From DASQUK01 sp963756425 (GTDB lineage: Bacteria; Actinomycetota; Acidimicrobiia; Acidimicrobiales; VFJN01), in NCBI GenBank assembly GCA_963756425.1, contig CAVWNW010000008.1:124001-188000 (forward strand): a stretch of DNA of 64,000 nt, written 5' to 3'. Position numbers and translations under genes: made by a program. Shown piece after piece: positions 23,674 to 33,138 of this stretch (the first letter of the stretch is position 1; every line of letters begins with the position of its first letter). The notes beneath the pieces were generated by a model. That model ran no database searches. It was not told where the DNA came from and saw only the letters and a program-made list of their open reading frames with translations.

Positions 23674-26082
23674 CTATCGGCCGGTGGTGGCGCCCGCGGC
23701 CGCGGACGGTCCCGGTGGCGCCACCACCGGGCCCAGCAACGCCTCGCCATGGTGCTCGCTGGTCGACCATGACGGGTCGAGGCCCCGGGCGGTGAGGCGA
23801 ACGTCGCCGACGCCGGGATGCGGTGTGACCTCCCACAGCAACGCCGCCCGGTCCCCGTGCCAGCGGACCGCGTAGGAGACCCGGCCGACGGCGGTCGGTG
23901 CGTCGTGCACCTCCCAGCCGCGGCCGTACCAGCCGTCGGGCACGAGCGATGCCAGCGCCACTCCCCCGGCGATGTCGCATACGAGGAGGTCACGCACCAA
24001 CGTCAGGAACTCGGCCGCGGCCCAGCCGTGGTGGCCGTCTCCCATGCACCCGCCATCGAGGCGTGGGTGGATGGCCTCGGGCCACGTCCATGTCGGGGTG
24101 GCGGCGTCGAGCATCCAGGCCAGGCGGCCGAGACTGCGCCGGTCGCCCGCCCGCAGCTCGACCGCCGCCAGCTGCATGGTGAGGTAGGTGCCGAGCCCGG
24201 TGTGGCTGATCCCCTGGAAGAACGCCCGACCCTCTCCGTCGGGAGTGACGACCCCCGCCGGCGGTACGCCTTCGAACGTGAACCGCTGGCGGATGGCATC
24301 GGCGGTCGCGGCGATGCGGGGATCGTCCGGCGCCAGGAGGTCGAGCGGCGTGCACGCGACGAGCGAGCCGATGGCGCCGGCGTCGATGCGACGCCGGGGC
24401 CCGGCCGGGATGGCGGCGGTGCCGAGGCGCTGGGCGGTCAGCGCCAGCGAGCGCTCGACGTCGTCCCACATCGAGGCTGCGAAGCGCTCGGCCTCGACGG
24501 CCGCATCCTGCTGGTCCACGGCCCGCAGCAGCTCGGCGCCCGCCCTCAGGCCGGCCACGCCCCAGAAGTCGTCCCAATAGAAGTAGTCGAAGGGGCCCAG
24601 GTGCTCGGCAGACACACCGGCGGGGAACAGCCCGCGTAGCGCCGGATCGTTCCGCTTGGCCTTGCGCGCGTGCCGCTTACGGTCGATCCAGTGCACGCCC
24701 TTGGCGATCGGTCCCACCATGGATTCGACCAGCGCCGCGTCCCGGGTGACGCGCCAGTGCCGGACCAGTGCGTGGAGGGCGGCACCGTTGGCGTCCCACT
24801 CCTTCCGCTGGCTGAAGAAGAAGCCGTCGGCGTGCTGGCGGCCCGGGTACGAGCGCAGCACCTGGGCGACCTCGGCGTGATACCCGTAGTGGTTCAGGGC
24901 GCCCAGCAGGTAGGCGGCGTCGCGGAACCAGAACCGGTGGTAGGTCGACGGGCCGGGCGTGATCTCGTCGCCGTCGTGCAGCAGCAGTAGGAAGCGCCGG
25001 TTGGCGTCGACGGCCGCGGCCAACCGGTCGTCGGGCAGCACCAAGCGGAGGCCACGCGCACTCTGCGACTGCCAGCCCCGAGCCACGGCGTCGGCCGGCG
25101 GAAGCGCCTTCGGCAGGTCGGGCGCGTCCGCAACCCGGCGGCGCGCCTCGCCGCGGCGGCGGGTCCGGCGCTCGGGCACGAGGGGCATGGCAACCCGCAG
25201 GGTGGTGCCGTGCGCCAGGGGGTACACGAACGCCGCCTGGGCCAACCCGGCCGGGTCCCGCACCGTGCCCCGCCATCGCTCGCCGGCGGCTCCCGACATG
25301 ACGATGCCCGCCGAGTCCCCGTCGTGGAAGGTGGATGCTGCCACCCGTGGCGGCGGCTTCGGCAGGAGCATCGCGATGCGCCCGTCCACCGTGACGGTGG
25401 TGCCCTCGTGGAGGCCCAGGCGCTCGATGACCGACAGGCCCTCGGGGTTGTACGGCCGCACGGCCAAGGCCACGGCGACCGGCACTCGGCTCGCGTTCTC
25501 GACCTCGGCGATCACCAGTTCGCCGCCACCTTCGGTCGAGCTGCGCCGCACCGCGTAGACCCGCTCGATGACGTCGCCCCCGGGCACCCGCATCGCCGTC
25601 TCCACCACGGGTGTGTCCGCCACCAGCCGCTGGCGCACCGCGACCTCGCGGGACGGCAGGTGCCAGCGGTCGTCGGCGCCGACCCACCAGTCCAGCGACC
25701 AGCCGTCGAACCACGGGGTGACCAGGCCCCGCGGGTCGACGATCGCCTCCCACGGCGAGTCGAGGTTGCCGACCGCAGTCCAATTGCGGTGGGTCATGTT
25801 GGTGAGGAACGGCAGGTGGCCGCGTGGCACGAAGGCGGGCGAGCCGGGGTCGAGCTGCCGCTCGAGCCAGAAGGGCCAGACCCAGTCGGGGCCGATCTGG
25901 GTGGCGCCCCTGGTGCGCAGGGCCCGGAACACGGTGCGGGCACCGATAGGCATCAGCTCGCCGGGCAACTCGACCTCGACGGTCTCGCCCAGGCGCTGGA
26001 AGGTCGTCAAGTGGCGGACCACGTCGTCGGTGATGCGCAGGCGACCCATCAGCCGGCGCAAGACGAAGGCGCGGGCGCTCAT
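23674..26082 (-). CDS. Six-hairpin glycosidase-like protein (GH15/GH63-like), 802 aa
   Basis: The N-terminal about 300 residues form a beta-rich domain (PWFDGWSLDWWVGADDRWHLP, aromatic-rich). From about residue 370 a helical part carries TYHRFWFRDAAYLLGALNHYG, SQRKEWDANGAALHALVRHW and FDYFYWDDFWGVAGL, typical of (alpha/alpha)6 barrel glycoside hydrolases. Asp and Glu in FRDAA and EWDANG are candidate catalytic or sugar-binding residues. No signal peptide. Likely acts on an intracellular glucan or glycan, perhaps with the GH38 enzyme nearby. Confidence 0.75.
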   Translation of the reverse strand: MSARAFVLRRLMGRLRITDDVVRHLTTFQRLGETVEVELPGELMPIGARTVFRALRTRGATQIGPDWVWPFWLERQLDPGSPAFVPRGHLPFLTNMTHRNWTAVGNLDSPWEAIVDPRGLVTPWFDGWSLDWWVGADDRWHLPSREVAVRQRLVADTPVVETAMRVPGGDVIERVYAVRRSSTEGGGELVIAEVENASRVPVAVALAVRPYNPEGLSVIERLGLHEGTTVTVDGRIAMLLPKPPPRVAASTFHDGDSAGIVMSGAAGERWRGTVRDPAGLAQAAFVYPLAHGTTLRVAMPLVPERRTRRRGEARRRVADAPDLPKALPPADAVARGWQSQSARGLRLVLPDDRLAAAVDANRRFLLLLHDGDEITPGPSTYHRFWFRDAAYLLGALNHYGYHAEVAQVLRSYPGRQHADGFFFSQRKEWDANGAALHALVRHWRVTRDAALVESMVGPIAKGVHWIDRKRHARKAKRNDPALRGLFPAGVSAEHLGPFDYFYWDDFWGVAGLRAGAELLRAVDQQDAAVEAERFAASMWDDVERSLALTAQRLGTAAIPAGPRRRIDAGAIGSLVACTPLDLLAPDDPRIAATADAIRQRFTFEGVPPAGVVTPDGEGRAFFQGISHTGLGTYLTMQLAAVELRAGDRRSLGRLAWMLDAATPTWTWPEAIHPRLDGGCMGDGHHGWAAAEFLTLVRDLLVCDIAGGVALASLVPDGWYGRGWEVHDAPTAVGRVSYAVRWHGDRAALLWEVTPHPGVGDVRLTARGLDPSWSTSEHHGEALLGPVVAPPGPSAAAGATTGR

Positions 26083-26095
26083 GTCGGGTCCCGCC

Positions 26096-27100
26096 CTACT
26101 CCATCCCGTGCCGCTCGGAGCCGGCGGCGCGGCGCAGCAGCCCGCGGTACGCGTCGGCCGCAGGGCGCCCGTGGTGGATCACCTGGTACACCTCCTGGGC
26201 GATTGGCATCTCCACCCCGTGCCGCTCCCCCAGCGCGACGGCCACCGCCGACGTCTTGATGCCCTCGGCCACCATCCGCATCTCGCCGACGATCTCGTCC
26301 ATCGAGCGCCCCCGGCCCAGCTGCTCACCGACATAGCGGTTGCGGCTTTGCTGGGAGATGCACGTGGCGACCAGGTCGCCCATCCCCGCCAAGCCGGAGA
26401 ACGTGAGGATGTCGCCGCCCATGGCCTGCCCGAGCCTGGCGATCTCGGCGAGTCCCCGGGTGATGACGGCGGCACGAGTGTTGTCCCCCGTGCCGAGCCC
26501 GTCGGCCATGCCGGACGCGATGGCCATCACGTTCTTCAGCGCCCCGGCGACCTCGCAGCCGATGACGTCGCCGTTGGTGTAAACGCGGAACAGCTCCGTG
26601 GCGAAGATCCGCTGCAGCTCGGCGGTGATGTGGTCGTCGGAGAACGCCACGACGGTGGCGGCGGCGTGGCCGGCCATGATCTCCCGCGCCAGGTTGGGGC
26701 CGGTCAGCGCGCCGGTGGGATGCCCGGGCAGCTCGGCGCTGATGACCTGGGTCATCCGCAGGTGGGTGCCCTGCTCGAGGCCCTTAGCCAGGCTCACCAC
26801 CGGCACCCACGGGCGCAGGCAGGGGGCCAGCGCCTGCAGGGTCGAGCGCATCCCGTGCGAGGGCACGCCCATGACCAGCACGTCGGCGTCGCAGACCGCC
26901 TCCTCGAGGGACGACGTGGCCCGCAGCTCCTCCGGCAGCTGGCAGTCCGGCAGGTAGTCGCCGTTGCGGTGGGCCTTGTTGATCTCGTCGGCAAGTTCGG
27001 GACGGCGGGACCACAGGATGGTGGGGGCGTTGCCTGAGGCGAGCGCCGCGACCGTGGTGCCCCACGATCCGGCGCCGACGACGGCAACGCGGATCGGCAT
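26096..27100 (-). CDS. gpsA: NAD(P)H-dependent glycerol-3-phosphate dehydrogenase, 334 aa
   Basis: Makes sn-glycerol 3-phosphate for phospholipid synthesis. Rossmann motif VVGAGSWGTTVA (residues 6-17), the SLAKGLEQGT segment, TGPNLAREI, and the catalytic Lys region GALKNVMAIASGMADG with GDNTRAA following. ATG 27100 is used because the family N-terminus starts there; 24 extra upstream codons are not family-like. Its start lies 56 bp from cofC on the other strand. Confidence 0.95.
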   Translation of the reverse strand: MPIRVAVVGAGSWGTTVAALASGNAPTILWSRRPELADEINKAHRNGDYLPDCQLPEELRATSSLEEAVCDADVLVMGVPSHGMRSTLQALAPCLRPWVPVVSLAKGLEQGTHLRMTQVISAELPGHPTGALTGPNLAREIMAGHAAATVVAFSDDHITAELQRIFATELFRVYTNGDVIGCEVAGALKNVMAIASGMADGLGTGDNTRAAVITRGLAEIARLGQAMGGDILTFSGLAGMGDLVATCISQQSRNRYVGEQLGRGRSMDEIVGEMRMVAEGIKTSAVAVALGERHGVEMPIAQEVYQVIHHGRPAADAYRGLLRRAAGSERHGME

Positions 27101-27156
27101 GGCGGTCAAGCTACTGCCGTGAGCGGTCGCCCCACCTCCCGCCGATACGCTGCCGC

Positions 27157-27816
27157 GTGATGACGTCGCCAACGTCGGCGGCCGTGGTCGTGCCGGTCAA
27201 GGCCTTCACCTCCGCCAAGGTGCGCCTGGCGGGCGCGCTCGACCCGTTGGAGCGCGCCGACCTGGCTCGCCGCATGGGCGAGGTGGTGTTGGCCGCCGCC
27301 GATCCCTTGCCGGCGGTCGTTGTGTGCGACGACGACGAGGTGCGGGCCTGGGCGCAGCGGGCCGGCGCCCGCGTCGTGTGGTGCCCGGGGCGGGGCCTCA
27401 ACGGTGCCGTCGCCGACGGGGTGGCTGCGCTGCGGGGCGACGGCGTGGCGATGGCCGTGGTGGCCCATGCCGACCTGCCGCTGGCGACGCGACTCGACTG
27501 GGTGGCGGACTTCCCCGGGGTGACCCTGGTGCCCGACCGCCGGCTCGACGGCACCAACGTGCTGGCCGTGCCGACCGAGGCGGGGTTCACGTTCGCCTAC
27601 GGTCCCGGCTCGTTCGCCCGCCACCGGGCCGAGGCGCGGGCGTGCGACCTGCCCGCCCGCATCGTGCGCGACGACCGGCTGGCATGGGACGTGGACCTGC
27701 CCGCCGACCTCGCCTGGCCGACGGTCGACCCGGATGCCGGCCCGGGCCCGCTCGACCCCGAACGGCGCCCGAAGGAACGCCGGCCGGTCCCCGACGGTGG
27801 CAAAGCATGGGCGTGA
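27157..27816 (+). CDS. cofC: 2-phospho-L-lactate (or PEP) guanylyltransferase, F420 biosynthesis
   Basis: CofC/FbiD-type nucleotidyltransferase. VVVPVKAFTSAKVRLAGAL near the N-terminus is the GTP-binding and Lys motif. VVAHADLPLA carries the metal-binding Asp, and DGTNVLAVP and FAYGPGSFARH are family signatures. GTG 27157 or ATG 27160 starts the protein. It activates phospholactate or PEP for coenzyme F420. The last 10 bp overlap the PIG-L gene. Presence of F420 synthesis fits the LLM-type oxidoreductase at 46.5 kb, which may use FMN or F420. Confidence 0.92.
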   Translation: MMTSPTSAAVVVPVKAFTSAKVRLAGALDPLERADLARRMGEVVLAAADPLPAVVVCDDDEVRAWAQRAGARVVWCPGRGLNGAVADGVAALRGDGVAMAVVAHADLPLATRLDWVADFPGVTLVPDRRLDGTNVLAVPTEAGFTFAYGPGSFARHRAEARACDLPARIVRDDRLAWDVDLPADLAWPTVDPDAGPGPLDPERRPKERRPVPDGGKAWA

Positions 27817-28541
27817 ACCTCCCCGCCCCGGCCAGCGCCCTGGCGATCGGCGCGCACCCGGACGACGTCGAGTTCGGCTGCGGCGCCACGCTGGCAAAGT
27901 GGGCCGCCACCGGCTGCGTCGTCCACCACCTCGTGTGCACAGACGGGTCCAAGGGGACGTGGGACCCGGCCGAGGATCTGGCCGAGCTCGTGGCCCGGCG
28001 GCAGGACGAGCAGCGGGCCGCAGCCAAGGCCCTGGGCGCGACCGGCGAGGTCGTGTTCCTGGGCTGGCCGGACGGCGAGCTGGAATCGGGCCTGCGCCAG
28101 CGCAGCGAGGTCGCCTACTGGATCCGCCGCCTGCGACCCGAGGTGCTCTTGGGGCACGACCCCTGGAAGCGATACCGGCTCCATCCCGACCATCGCCACG
28201 CCGGGTTCCTGACCGTCGACGGCGTCGTAGCCGCCCGCGACCGGCACTTCTTCCCCGACCAGCACGTCGAGCACCACCGCCCGTCTGCCCTGCTGCTGTT
28301 CGAAGCGGACGAGCCCGACCACGTGGAGGAGGCCGGCGACGATGCCGTGGCCCGCAAGCTGGCGGCGCTCGAGGCGCACCGGAGCCAGCTGCGCTCGACC
28401 ATGCGCGTGGAGCCGGGCTCGAGCGAGGAGGAGGTCCAGCTCACCGCGTTCCGCACCCGCGTGAACGAACGGCTCGTCGCCCACGGGAGGATCGCCGGCG
28501 TGGCGCGGGGGGAAGCGTTCAAGGCGATCACCGACCTGTAG
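27807..28541 (+). CDS. PIG-L (LmbE) family deacetylase, 244 aa
   Basis: Zinc deacetylase fold with GAHPDDVEFGCG (metal His, Asp, Asp) near the N-terminus and HPDHRHAG as the third metal region. MshB/Mca-like enzymes act on N-acetyl sugars in mycothiol and glycolipid metabolism; length and the second conserved part (RRQDEQRAAAKALG) fit the general LmbE group rather than MshB proper. ATG overlaps the cofC stop (10 bp), so it is co-expressed. Confidence 0.88.
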   Translation: MGVNLPAPASALAIGAHPDDVEFGCGATLAKWAATGCVVHHLVCTDGSKGTWDPAEDLAELVARRQDEQRAAAKALGATGEVVFLGWPDGELESGLRQRSEVAYWIRRLRPEVLLGHDPWKRYRLHPDHRHAGFLTVDGVVAARDRHFFPDQHVEHHRPSALLLFEADEPDHVEEAGDDAVARKLAALEAHRSQLRSTMRVEPGSSEEEVQLTAFRTRVNERLVAHGRIAGVARGEAFKAITDL

Positions 28542-28551
28542 GGGCTGCCTC

Positions 28552-29412
28552 ATGAACATCGACCAGCAGCTCGCCGAGTGGTGGCTGACCAACCTCGAGA
28601 CCAGCGCCCGCTTCGACACGCCCTGGGTGGCGGATGCGGTTGCGTGGCTCGTCGAGGCGTCGGAGCGCACCGAGGGACCCGGGCCGCGGCGCGTGCTCGA
28701 CGTCGGTTGCGGGGCTGGTGGGGCCGCGTGTGCTTTCGCCCAGGCGCTGACGCCGGGCGTGGTCGTAGGGTTCGATCGGGACCCGCGCCTCCTTGCCATC
28801 GCCCGCCGCCGGGCCGCCGATGCGGGGTTCGCCGGTCGGGTCGGGTGGTCGTGCGCCGCCGTGGATGCGCTGCCCGTCGAGCCCGGGTCGGCGGACGTGG
28901 TGTGGGCGTCGGGCGTCGTCCACCATCTCCCGGACCAGCAGGCGGCGATCGGCACCCTGGCGGCGCTGCTGCGGCCGGGCGGGCGGCTGGCCCTGGTCGA
29001 GGGCGGCCTCCCGCTGCGCTGCCTGCCGTTCGACATCGGGGTCGGGCGGGTCGGCCTCGAGGCCCGCCTCGACGATGCACGCAGCCGGTGGTTCGCCGAC
29101 ATGCGCGAGGAGCTGCGCGGCCCGCCGCTGCCCTACGGCTGGCCGGAGGCGCTGCGGCAGGCGGGACTGGTCGACGTCCGGGCCCGTTCCTTCCTCGCCG
29201 AGGCGCTGGCACCCCTCGACGACTTCGGCCGCCAGGTTGCCGAACGCCACCTGCGCTCGGCGCTCACCGAGCTCGACGACCGCCTGGCCCCGGACGATCG
29301 GGACACGATCGCGCGACTGCTCGACCCCGACGACGCCGCCTACGTCGGCCGGCGCGACGACCTGATGGTCACCGCCGTGCGCACGCTGAACGTCGCCACC
29401 GCCCCGGAGTAG
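28552..29412 (+). CDS. Class I SAM-dependent methyltransferase, 286 aa
   Basis: SAM-binding motif I VLDVGCGAGGAACAFA (about residue 49), motif II acidic end GFDRDPRLLAIA, and motif IV ADVVWASGVVHHLPDQ, followed by LRPGGRLALVEGG. C-terminal about 110 residues are a helical lid. The gene follows the PIG-L deacetylase by 10 bp, probably in the cofC operon. Substrate unknown. Confidence 0.87.
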   Translation: MNIDQQLAEWWLTNLETSARFDTPWVADAVAWLVEASERTEGPGPRRVLDVGCGAGGAACAFAQALTPGVVVGFDRDPRLLAIARRRAADAGFAGRVGWSCAAVDALPVEPGSADVVWASGVVHHLPDQQAAIGTLAALLRPGGRLALVEGGLPLRCLPFDIGVGRVGLEARLDDARSRWFADMREELRGPPLPYGWPEALRQAGLVDVRARSFLAEALAPLDDFGRQVAERHLRSALTELDDRLAPDDRDTIARLLDPDDAAYVGRRDDLMVTAVRTLNVATAPE

Positions 29413-29433
29413 GGCGCGCTCGCGCCGTCGGCG

Positions 29434-30036
29434 TCAGTTCAGCGAGGGGTGGACCGGGAAGTCGGCCAGCATCGAGACCTTGCCGCCTTGGCGGCGGAGC
29501 ACCGAGCGCCACATCGTCTCGGGGTCGGGCGCGAACACGTCGTCCGCGATGGCGTCGACGACCAGCCAGGCGCCCTCGGCGAGCTCGGACTCGAGTTGGC
29601 CACCGCCCCAACCCGAATAGCCGACGAAGAACCTGATACCGGCCACCCCGGGCGCCACCTCCTCGGGTTGGAGGTGCAGGTCGATGGTCCCCACGTCGCC
29701 GACCACCCGTGTCCAGCCGGGCGCGGCCGCTTCCCCGCGGCTGCGCCCCAGCGCCAGCACGCCGTTGGGCTCCACGGGCCCGCCGACGTAGAGCACCGAT
29801 GGCACCGCCGCCAGGTCGGCCCACTCCTCGAGCACGGCGCCGACCTCCAGGTCGCTGGGCCGGTTGAGCACGACACCGAGGGCGCCTTCGGTGCGGTGCT
29901 CGATCATGAGCACGACCGTGCGCTCGAAGTTGGGGTCGCCGAGCATCGGTTCGGCGATCAGCAGCTTGCCGACGGTCGTGTCTGCGCCAGTCACCGCCCC
30001 CAGCATGCCGCGGCCGACGGCGAGCGCGCGGGACAC
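29434..30036 (-). CDS. yqgE: YqgE/AlgH family protein, 200 aa
   Basis: Matches the UPF0301/YqgE family: GKLLIAEPMLGDPNFERTVVLMIEH at the start of the domain (shown in part as KLLIAEPMLGDPNFERTVV), VLNRPSDLEVG, LYVGGPVE and FFVGYSGWGGGQLESEL. Function in bacteria is unclear; transcriptional or stress roles have been proposed for AlgH. The actual start may be the ATG about 10 codons in. Confidence 0.9.
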   Translation of the reverse strand: MSRALAVGRGMLGAVTGADTTVGKLLIAEPMLGDPNFERTVVLMIEHRTEGALGVVLNRPSDLEVGAVLEEWADLAAVPSVLYVGGPVEPNGVLALGRSRGEAAAPGWTRVVGDVGTIDLHLQPEEVAPGVAGIRFFVGYSGWGGGQLESELAEGAWLVVDAIADDVFAPDPETMWRSVLRRQGGKVSMLADFPVHPSLN

Positions 30037-30083
30037 GGCCCGGACCGGCCGTCCATGCCTGGCGGAGGTGGCAACCTCTGCGC

Positions 30084-30311
30084 ATGGCCCACCTCGCCGA
30101 CGGCACGTACGACGCCGTGGTGGTGGATGCGTCGATGGGAGACGACGGCTCGATCGGGATCGAGATCACGATCGTTGCCGGTCCGGCCAAGGGTGGGGTG
30201 GTGTCGCTGCGGACGGCCGACCTGGGGGGCACCGACCCGCTCGACCTGCTGGGCGTGCCGGCGACGCTGACCGTGCGGGACGGCGCGCCGTCGCTCCGCC
30301 TGGAGCGCTAA
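30084..30311 (+). CDS. Small conserved-looking protein, 75 aa
   Basis: Compact beta-rich protein starting MAHLADGTYDAVVVDAS and ending in SLRLER. Composition and strand pattern (VVSLRTADLGG, DLLGVPATLTVRDGAP) look like a genuine small domain, perhaps OB-like. ATG has a weak ribosome site. Divergent from yqgE by 47 bp. No function known. Confidence 0.65.
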   Translation: MAHLADGTYDAVVVDASMGDDGSIGIEITIVAGPAKGGVVSLRTADLGGTDPLDLLGVPATLTVRDGAPSLRLER

Positions 30312-30403
30312 CAGCGCGGAATGGGCACGTGGTCTCGGATCACCGTGGTCAATGTTGCCGGTAGGCCGAGCTGTGTGGCCGGGGCTTGCGCTGCAAACCC
30401 GTA

Positions 30404-30442
30404 CTGTTCGTTGCCCACTGGCCTGCCTATCCGCTCGGCCTC
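30404..30442 (+). repeat. 39-bp dispersed repeat, copy A
   Basis: Matches 43592-43630 in inverted orientation with about 33 of 39 positions equal, including an exact 18-mer GCCTATCCGCTCGGCCTC. It ends 8 bp from the stop codon of the HIT gene. In one frame both copies can read LF-x-AH-x-x-AYPLGL. Confidence 0.6.
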
Positions 30443-30449
30443 GAGCCCG

Positions 30450-30886
30450 CTAGCTCGTGCCAGCCGGCGCGACGGCGGCGCGCAGGCGGGCGGCGACGCC
30501 GGCCGCCTCGGTGTCATCGGCGTAGCGGGTACGGGGCCAGAAGAAGCCGCGGAGCCCGTCCTTGGGGTTGCGCGGCACCACGTGGGTGTGGAGGTGCGGG
30601 ACGCTCTGGCTGACCCGGTTGTTGATGGCCACGAACGATCCGGCGGCACCGAATACGTCCTCCATGGCCACGGCCAGGCGCTGCGCGCGCGCTCGAAGTA
30701 CGCGCCCAGCTGCTCGACGGGCAGGTCGGCGAGCGTCTCCAGGTGCTCGCGGGGCACCAGGAGGGTGTGCCCGGGGAACAGCGGGCGGGCGTCGAGGAAG
30801 GCGACGGCGACCTCGTCGTCGAGCACGATGTGGGCCGGCCGGGTGCCGGCGACGATCTCGCAGAACGGGCAGGGGCGGGTGGGCAT
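30450..30886 (-). pseudogene. HIT-family hydrolase, frameshifted
   Basis: ATG 30886 begins MPTRPCPFCEIVAGTRPAH, with a CxxC near the N-terminus as in HIT proteins that bind zinc. The first frame breaks after FERAR; the protein continues in another frame with MEDVFGAAGSFVAINN and the histidine triad HLHTHVVPR to the stop at 30450. The break falls in a (GC)5 run at 30683-30692, where a 1-bp loss or 2-bp gain would join the halves. All active-site residues are otherwise present, so this may be an assembly error rather than decay. Confidence 0.8.
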
Positions 30887-30943
30887 GGGGCCAAGAGCGT
30901 ACGGGTCACGCCCCCGCGGTGGGCGGCCCCTAGGGTTGGGCCG

Positions 30944-31714
30944 GTGCGGGTCTCCTTGATGATCACGTGTGTCGTCGACGTGGTGGCGCCGGAGGTCGGC
31001 GAGGCGAGCGTGCGCGTCCTGCGTGCCGCAGGCTGCGAGGTGTCTTGCGACCTGGCCCAGACGTGCTGCGGCCAGCCGGCGTGGAACGCCGGGTTCGCTC
31101 GCGAGGCCGCCAAGGTCGCCCGCGCCACGCTCGGGGCGCTCGAGGCCGAGCTCGACCGCGGTGCCGAGGCGGTGGTGGTGCCGGCCGGGTCGTGCGCCAC
31201 GATGGTCCGCCAGTTCTGGCCCGAGCTGTTCGACGTGGTCGGCGACGCCGGCGACGCCGCCAGGGCGCGACGGGTGGGGGCCCACACTTACGAGCTGTCG
31301 GAGTTTCTCGCCACTCGCACCGATGCGCTGCCGGCACTCCACCTCGACCGGCCGGTGCGCGTCGCGTTGCATCAGAGCTGCCACATGCTCCGCGAGCTGC
31401 GGATCGTCGACCAGCCGGCCGCCCTGGTCGAGGCCGTCGACGGTTGCGTTCCGGTCGTGTGGGACGGCGCCGACCGCTGCTGTGGCTTCGGCGGCACCTT
31501 CAGCGTCAAGCTCCCGGAGGCGTCGGTGGCCATGGCGGACGAGAAGCTCCGGGCCCTCGCCGTGGTCGCACCGGACGTGGTGGTCGGGTGCGACACCTCG
31601 TGCCTGATGCACCTTCAGACACGGTCCGACGCGACGGGCGCACCCCTCCACGTCCGCCACCTGGCCGAGGTCCTGGCCGCGGCGCTTCCCGATGACGCGG
31701 CGGCCCGGCCATGA
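30944..31714 (+). CDS. lutA: Lactate utilisation protein LutA (CCG-domain Fe-S oxidoreductase), 256 aa
   Basis: Two CCG-type cysteine motifs: TCCGQPAWN (about residues 42-50) and RCCGFGGTFSVK (about 180). HQSCHML and GCDTSCLMH add further Cys. LutABC oxidises L-lactate to pyruvate through an Fe-S chain. GTG 30944 gives the family-like start VRVSLMITCVVD; the internal ATG would cut this. Overlaps lutB by 4 bp. Confidence 0.93.
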   Translation: MRVSLMITCVVDVVAPEVGEASVRVLRAAGCEVSCDLAQTCCGQPAWNAGFAREAAKVARATLGALEAELDRGAEAVVVPAGSCATMVRQFWPELFDVVGDAGDAARARRVGAHTYELSEFLATRTDALPALHLDRPVRVALHQSCHMLRELRIVDQPAALVEAVDGCVPVVWDGADRCCGFGGTFSVKLPEASVAMADEKLRALAVVAPDVVVGCDTSCLMHLQTRSDATGAPLHVRHLAEVLAAALPDDAAARP

Positions 31715-33113
31715 GCGGCCACCACCAGCTCTCGGGGACGACGCTGCGGAGCCGGACCGCCGAGGCGGTGGCCAACGAACGGCTGCGGACCAACGTGGCC
31801 CGCGCCGTCGATCGCTTCGCCACCCATCGTCACGAGGGGCTGGCGGAGCTCGAGGATCCGGACGCCCTCCGGAGCGCCGCCCGCGTGGTCAAGCAGCAGG
31901 TCCTGGCCGACCTGCCCGGCCTGCTGGAGCGGTTCGCGGACCAGGTCCTGGACCAGGGCGGGCACGTGTGCTGGGCACCCACCGCCCAGGACGCCCGCAG
32001 CTACGTCGTCGACGTGGTGCGCCGCCATGGCGCCACCCGGGTGGCCAAGTCCAAGTCGATGGCCACCGAGGAGATCGACCTCAACGCCGCCCTCGAGTCC
32101 GCCGGCGCTCAGGTGGTCGAGACCGACCTCGGCGAGTGGATCATCCAGCTCGCCGACGAGACGCCGAGCCACATCATCGCCCCGGCGCTGCACCGCGACC
32201 GGCACCAGATCCATGACCTCTTCGTCGACGCGGTCGGCGCCGAACCCGCACTGGGCACCGAGCCCACCGAGCTCGTCGGCTTCGCCCGCGAGCGGCTCCG
32301 GCAGGTCTTCCTGGCCGCCGAGGTGGGCATCACCGGCGCCAACATCGCCGTGGCGGACACCGGCTCGATCGTGCTGGTCACCAACGAGGGGAACGGTCGC
32401 TTGGTGACCGCGCTCCCCCGGTCCACATCGTCGTGCTGGGCATGGAGCGCCTGGCGGCCGACTGGGCCCAGGCGGAGCTGCTCCTGTCCCTCCTCGCCCG
32501 GTCCGCCACCGGCCAGCGGCTGTCGTCCTATACCAACATCGTCACCGGCACCCGGGGTGACAGCGAGGTCGACGGGGCGACCGAGCTGCACGTGGTGATC
32601 CTCGACAATGGCCGCAGCGACCTGCTGGCCGGCGAGTACCACGAGATGCTCGCCTGCATCCGCTGCGGCGCCTGCCTCAACGTGTGCCCCGTGTACCGGC
32701 AGGTGGGGGGTCACGCCTACGGCTGGGTCTATCCGGGGCCGATGGGATCGGTGCTCACGCCGCTGCTGGCCCACGATCAGCCGGAGGCGGCGGAGCTGGC
32801 TGGAGCGTCGACGCTGTGCGGTGCCTGCATGGACGCATGCCCGGTGCAGATCCCGCTGCAGGACCTGCTGCTGTCGCTGCGGCGCCGCAAGGCGGAGGCG
32901 GCCGGGATGGCCGAGCGCGCGGCCTGGACCGCGTGGGCGGCGGCGTGGTCGGATGCCCGCCGCTACGGGGCCACGACTCGGCTCGCGACCTGGGGACGGA
33001 TGGTGGCGCCGCTGGCCGGACGCCTGCCCGTCGGCCGCTCGTGGGGGGCGGGGCGGACGGTGCCGCAACCGGCCGAGCGTCGCTTCCGCGACCTCTGGCG
33101 GGACGGCCTGTGA
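31711..33113 (+). pseudogene. lutB: Lactate utilisation Fe-S protein LutB, frameshifted
   Basis: The first frame encodes the LUD domain (AKSKSMATEEIDLNAALE, GANIAVADTGSIVLVTNEGN) up to VTALP. The rest is in the -1 frame, from HIVVLGMERL through two 4Fe-4S motifs CIRCGACLNVCP and CGACMDACP to the C-terminal helices. The break is at a C5 tract (32415-32419); one extra C restores a 467-residue protein. Flanking lutA and lutC are intact, so a sequencing error is the simplest explanation. Part of lutABC. Confidence 0.88.
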
Positions 33114-33138
33114 GCCGAGGCACGGGGGGCGTCGGGCG

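Noticed and set aside
30330..30450. Possible tRNA because of CTGCAAA-like sequence
   Set aside because: No cloverleaf stems, no GTTC-R-A T-loop and no acceptor pairing could be drawn.
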